A stretch of DNA of 9,869 bases from Planctomycetaceae bacterium. GTDB lineage: Bacteria; Planctomycetota; Planctomycetia; Pirellulales; Thermoguttaceae. The stretch covers positions 1-9,869 of the forward strand of contig JAISBG010000391.1 of assembly GCA_031266315.1 (NCBI GenBank). The letters are read 5' to 3'. Position 1 is the first letter of the stretch, and each line of letters begins with the position of its first letter. Below, in pieces: positions 7,265 to 9,869 of this stretch. The position numbers were made by a program, and so were the translations under genes. The notes beneath the pieces were generated by a model, which was not told where the DNA came from, made no database searches, and saw nothing but the letters and a program-made list of their open reading frames with translations.

Positions 7265-7294
7265 ACGGTCAAGAATTTGTTTTGATTCTTCCGT

Positions 7295-7297
7295 TTA
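7295..7297 (-). other. In-frame TAA interrupting the giant flagellin
   Basis: The minus strand reads CCT-TAA-ACG-GAA-GAA, i.e. FFNDP-stop-TEESKQILDRLG. It falls inside the predicted helix of a module that in sister copies runs through (compare TTVNDLADWIKSSPVADTYF). One base change from GAA, CAA or AAA would explain it. TAA also ends the PP-loop, peptidase and flagellin frames here, so a general reassignment of TAA is not supported. Confidence 0.9.
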
Positions 7298-9361
7298 AGG
7301 ATCATTGAAAAATCGCACAAGATCATTTGCCGTTGTTTTTACAAGACCGTCGGCATCTGTTTCGAGGTGAACTAAAAGCGTTCCCGATGAAACAATACCG
7401 CCGGAAGTTTGCCCAACTTGCGCGTCAATCCCGCGATAACCGGAATCTTGGAATACCGGCGGTTGATTCGGATTGTAAGAAGTTAGGGGAATCACGCTAA
7501 ACCGTGAACTGACAAACGGATCATCGGCAACAAGTTTTTTAAGGTCTTCCATCGAAAAATCGTTGCGCAACGGATCATCGGCGCGACCGGTAAAATCAAC
7601 CGAAATAACCACGGCGTTACGTTCCGAGTCGAAAACAACGGATTCTTCTGCCTTGTCGCGAAGTAAAACGGCAACCTGATCATTTTCCAAACCCGGCGAA
7701 AGTGAACGGAGTGTAAACGAAGTTCCCGCATCTAAACCTTGAATTTGGGCAGACGCATAGCCGTAAACAGGCGGATAGGTCGAGTCGTCAATCGATAACG
7801 GTGTTCCCGGCGTACTGACAAACCGAATCGACGGCGAATTTTGCGGGGCAAGAAATTGTAAATAATTATTTTCTTTAACGTTTCCATAATAGGCAACTTC
7901 CGCAAACGGTGATACGGTTGCCAAACCGGTTGAATCACTCGGAAGCGTTGCCGAAAGTTGACCGGTTCCGTCCGTATTTTTAAGGAGCGGCGACGTGTTA
8001 ATCAACGTTGCAACTTGTTCCGCCGTCGTGAGAACACTTCCACCGTCAACTCCGATTTTCGACTGTTCAAATGCGGTTGACGGAATCAAGGCTCCGGTTC
8101 CGTCAGACGGCAGCGTATGCCGCAACTCAAAATAAGTGTCGGCAACCGGAGACGATTTAATCCAATCCGCAAGATCATTGACGGTTGTGTTGTTCGGATC
8201 ATTCGGATTCGACTCGTTGTAAGAAACATTGATTTGAAACGTTTTCGGAGAACTTTGCAACTGGACATCGATTCCCGGTGTTTGATCCGTTCCGTAAACA
8301 TTGTTGAAAACAAACTGAATATCGTTAAACGTTTCTCCGGCATATTTGGCGGCAATCGAAAACTCGTTGTCGGAAATACCGTCCTGATTGCCGTTGTAAT
8401 GATATTCCGCGTTTTTCCAAAGTTCCGTCTGCAAAACGACTTCCACAACTGTCGGCTCATTGCCGTTTGACGGCGAAACATTAATTGTTGGAATTTCGTT
8501 TCCTTCCTTCGGTGCCGTGTAACGGACAACAAAATTTCCCGCTGCGGTTCCGGGTTCGCTCGCGGTCAGAATCACATCGTTATTTTTTCCGTAAGACGTC
8601 AAACCGAGAGTTCCCGCCGTCGATTCGGAATAAACGGTTGCCGCAACACCGGTGGCATCGCTGAAACGGTTCACGGTATCCGCAATGTCTAACACGGTTG
8701 CGTTTTTGTCAAACGTCAATGTTTGATAACCGCCGGTTCCGCCAATGTCCAACACAACATCGTTTTTTAATGCTCCGTAAGGATAATAAAGTTCCGCCTG
8801 ACGCGGCGGTTCGAGAACCTGAACCGCAATATCTTTTTCCGTTCGTCCTAAAAAATTCGCTTGATTGATATTCAAAAGATCAATCTTATTTTTGTCAATT
8901 CCATAAGTTGTAAAATCAAGGGAACCGTCAATAAGTTTTTGATTTTGATACGTTGTCGAATAGGACAACATGTCAATAGAATTTAACACAGCATCGGTTT
9001 GAATCTGCAACATTGCCAGTGTTTCCTGATTTTCGGCTCCGGTGTTGGCTGCCTGCGTGACCAAACCGCGAAGATCATTCAGCAAACCGTTCAAATGCGA
9101 CATCGTGCTGTCTATCGTCGAAATAACCGAATCCGCCCGTTGACAGTTGGCAACTGCCTGAGAAAGGGAAACAATATCCGTCCGCATCGCCGTGCCGGAA
9201 ATAAAACCAATCGGATCATCGCGTCCGGAATGAATACGGAGACCAGACGATAAATTACGAACCGATTGGGAAAACGCCGACTCCGTCTGCTGAAGCGTTA
9301 GCCGCCCAATCATCGAATTAATGTCAACTTTCAGATTGGTAGGATGATAAATTGTTGACAT
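7295..9361 (-). CDS. fliC: Giant flagellin, N-terminal part (688 aa before internal TAA)
   Basis: Structural subunit of the flagellar filament, exported through the flagellar type III apparatus. Residues 1-150 form the N-terminal D0/D1 domain: the signature SSGLRIHSGRDDPIGFISG (38-56), then MRTDI, then the coiled-coil region ending YQNQKLIDGS. Residues 200-265 (DIGGTGGYQTLTFDKNATVL and on) resemble a flagellin/hook IN motif. A ~90-residue module appears at 338-425 and more divergently at 541-625, with a partial one at 440-483. The start is taken as ATG 9361 (MSTIYHP...). The frame is open upstream to TTG 9412, but MSTIYHP fits the flagellin N-terminus and the extra 17 residues do not. No clear Shine-Dalgarno is seen. 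The frame stops at TAA 7295-7297 before any C-terminal domain. Read through the stop, the protein would be 1237 codons, far longer than the ~500 residues of enteric flagellins. Alone, this half lacks the C-terminal D0 helix and should not polymerise normally. Confidence 0.9.
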   Translation of the reverse strand: MSTIYHPTNLKVDINSMIGRLTLQQTESAFSQSVRNLSSGLRIHSGRDDPIGFISGTAMRTDIVSLSQAVANCQRADSVISTIDSTMSHLNGLLNDLRGLVTQAANTGAENQETLAMLQIQTDAVLNSIDMLSYSTTYQNQKLIDGSLDFTTYGIDKNKIDLLNINQANFLGRTEKDIAVQVLEPPRQAELYYPYGALKNDVVLDIGGTGGYQTLTFDKNATVLDIADTVNRFSDATGVAATVYSESTAGTLGLTSYGKNNDVILTASEPGTAAGNFVVRYTAPKEGNEIPTINVSPSNGNEPTVVEVVLQTELWKNAEYHYNGNQDGISDNEFSIAAKYAGETFNDIQFVFNNVYGTDQTPGIDVQLQSSPKTFQINVSYNESNPNDPNNTTVNDLADWIKSSPVADTYFELRHTLPSDGTGALIPSTAFEQSKIGVDGGSVLTTAEQVATLINTSPLLKNTDGTGQLSATLPSDSTGLATVSPFAEVAYYGNVKENNYLQFLAPQNSPSIRFVSTPGTPLSIDDSTYPPVYGYASAQIQGLDAGTSFTLRSLSPGLENDQVAVLLRDKAEESVVFDSERNAVVISVDFTGRADDPLRNDFSMEDLKKLVADDPFVSSRFSVIPLTSYNPNQPPVFQDSGYRGIDAQVGQTSGGIVSSGTLLVHLETDADGLVKTTANDLVRFFNDP

Positions 9362-9471
9362 ATCAAGGAAATTGAGATTTGATAAATAGAAATCAGAAAA
9401 AAATATTGACAAATTGATAAACCGTCGTCGGATTGTATCGGTTATTCCGGCTGTTCAAAATAAATCAATTT
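9362..9471. other. Flagellin leader region, no promoter resolved
   Basis: About 110 bp upstream of the flagellin ATG. The minus strand contains ACCGATAC (9442-9435), which resembles the -10 element GCCGATAA of flagellar sigma-28 promoters at 6 of 8 bases. However, no matching -35 lies at the right distance. No sigma-54 GG-N10-GC pattern with good flanks was found. The true promoter cannot be named from the sequence. Confidence 0.3.
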
Positions 9472-9570
9472 TCACGCTAATTCATAAACATTAAAAAACA
9501 TTCGATTAGGTAATGCAGTAGGATTGCAAGTTTTTCCTCCGCTCCCTTTAGGACAAAAGTATCTACACAT
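9472..9570 (-). CDS. Possible tiny ORF, 32 aa, Cys-containing (doubtful)
   Basis: ATG at 9570 to TGA at 9472-9474 reads MCRYFCPKGSGGKTC and on, ending NVYELA. It has three Cys and a glycine-rich KGSGGK stretch. There is no Shine-Dalgarno. The frame is open further upstream to a TAG at 9631-9633, through the 21-bp tandem repeat, which would add a hydrophobic segment (LSILPII, LSIVPIV). No family is recognised. It may be only a chance frame or part of a dispersed repeat together with the neighbouring element. Confidence 0.15.
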   Translation of the reverse strand: MCRYFCPKGSGGKTCNPTALPNRMFFNVYELA

Positions 9571-9583
9571 CTTTTTTGACACA

Positions 9584-9625
9584 ATAGGCACTATAGATAA
9601 GATTATAGGCAAAATAGATAAAGGC
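9584..9625. repeat. 21-bp tandem duplication
   Basis: ATAGGCACTATAGATAAGATT at 9584-9604 is followed by ATAGGCAAAATAGATAAAGGC at 9605-9625. ATAGGCA and ATAGATAA recur at exactly 21 bp spacing. The right end runs into the left terminal repeat of the 129-bp element. The unit is a multiple of three, so the frame on the minus strand stays open across it. It could be a paired protein-binding site or the edge of a variable tandem array. Confidence 0.7.
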
Positions 9626-9751
9626 AACTTCTAAAAATCTTTACAAAGATTTATTTTTTGACAAGATATACATGACTTACCGGATTTTATTTGATTTTTT
9701 ATCATGTAAATTCTGTAAATCATGTCAAAAAATAGGTTTTTAGAAGTTGCC
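9623..9751. repeat. 129-bp MITE-like inverted-repeat element
   Basis: Perfect 15-bp terminal inverted repeats bound the element: GGCAACTTCTAAAAA at 9623-9637 and its complement at 9737-9751. Inside are two facing, degenerate copies of a TTTTTTGACA-ngATTTACAgaATTTACAtGAT pattern (left 9652-9690, right on the minus strand 9734-9701). This resembles, from memory, the GACAGGATTTACAGGATTT repeats common in environmental bacterial genomes. No coding sequence is carried: the open frame across it (9631-9840) is just translated repeat. No clear target-site duplication is visible. It is likely a non-autonomous mobile element, but mobility is inferred. Confidence 0.75.
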
Positions 9752-9869
9752 ATACGATTAAAACCTAATTGGTAGTCTGTCTCGTGACATTGACCATTAT
9801 TTGTCTCGCTCAGGCAGAGGGAAGAGTTCATGATTTTCAACTGTTCAAAGACGATATCGGGAATAGTCT
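9752..9869. other. Window edge, nothing recognised
   Basis: 118 bp after the 129-bp element. No convincing coding region, RNA gene or repeat is visible. A gene could begin outside the window. Confidence 0.35.

Noticed and set aside
9359..9412. Longer flagellin start at TTG 9412 (17 extra residues)
   Set aside because: The ATG at 9361 gives MSTIYHP and a proper flagellin N-terminus. The extension has a rare start codon and no Shine-Dalgarno.
9435..9462. Sigma-28 (FliA-type) promoter for the flagellin
   Set aside because: Only the -10-like ACCGATAC matches. No TAAA-type -35 lies at the right spacing, so it is not called.
9631..9840. 69-aa reading frame on the minus strand
   Set aside because: More than half of it is translation of the 129-bp inverted-repeat element. 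It has no recognisable domain or ribosome site.

Overview
The window is probably a piece of a chromosome from the Planctomycetota. Support for this is an unusually large flagellin built from repeated modules, an S46-family secreted dipeptidyl-peptidase, many structured intergenic repeats, and weak or absent Shine-Dalgarno sequences before several genes. The phylum is an inference from gene content, not from a marker gene. All recognisable genes lie on the minus strand.

Read in the direction of transcription (right to left), the layout is as follows. (1) 9362-9869 has no confirmed gene. It holds a 129-bp inverted-repeat element with perfect 15-bp ends, a 21-bp tandem duplication and a possible tiny ORF. 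(2) 9361-5648 is a giant flagellin reading frame of 1237 codons, cut once by an in-frame TAA at 7295-7297. The first half carries the N-terminal flagellin D0/D1 domain and the second half carries the C-terminal D1/D0 domain. Both are in the same phase and nothing else is damaged. (3) 5365-5647 holds a facing pair of REP-like double-hairpin repeats. (4) 5358-3259 is a complete S46 peptidase with signal peptide and catalytic triad. (5) 1921-3258 is a repeat-rich, AT-rich stretch holding one small membrane-anchored protein of unknown function. The gene is surrounded by a 176-bp inverted repeat, a third REP-like copy, a GC-rich hairpin and an inverted pair of ACCACAGAG-type repeats. (6) 1920-26 is a translationally coupled two-gene operon: NAD(P)H-hydrate dehydratase (NnrD) followed by a PP-loop ATPase of the tRNA-thiolation type.

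The genes do not form one pathway. The flagellin serves motility, the peptidase probably degrades peptides outside the cytoplasm, and the nnrD/PP-loop pair is housekeeping (cofactor repair and probable tRNA modification). The two points most worth following up are the single stop codon inside the giant flagellin, and the family of intergenic double hairpins whose stems change in a compensating way between copies. I did not find a CRISPR array, an rRNA or tRNA gene, a transposase or a recognisable defence system.
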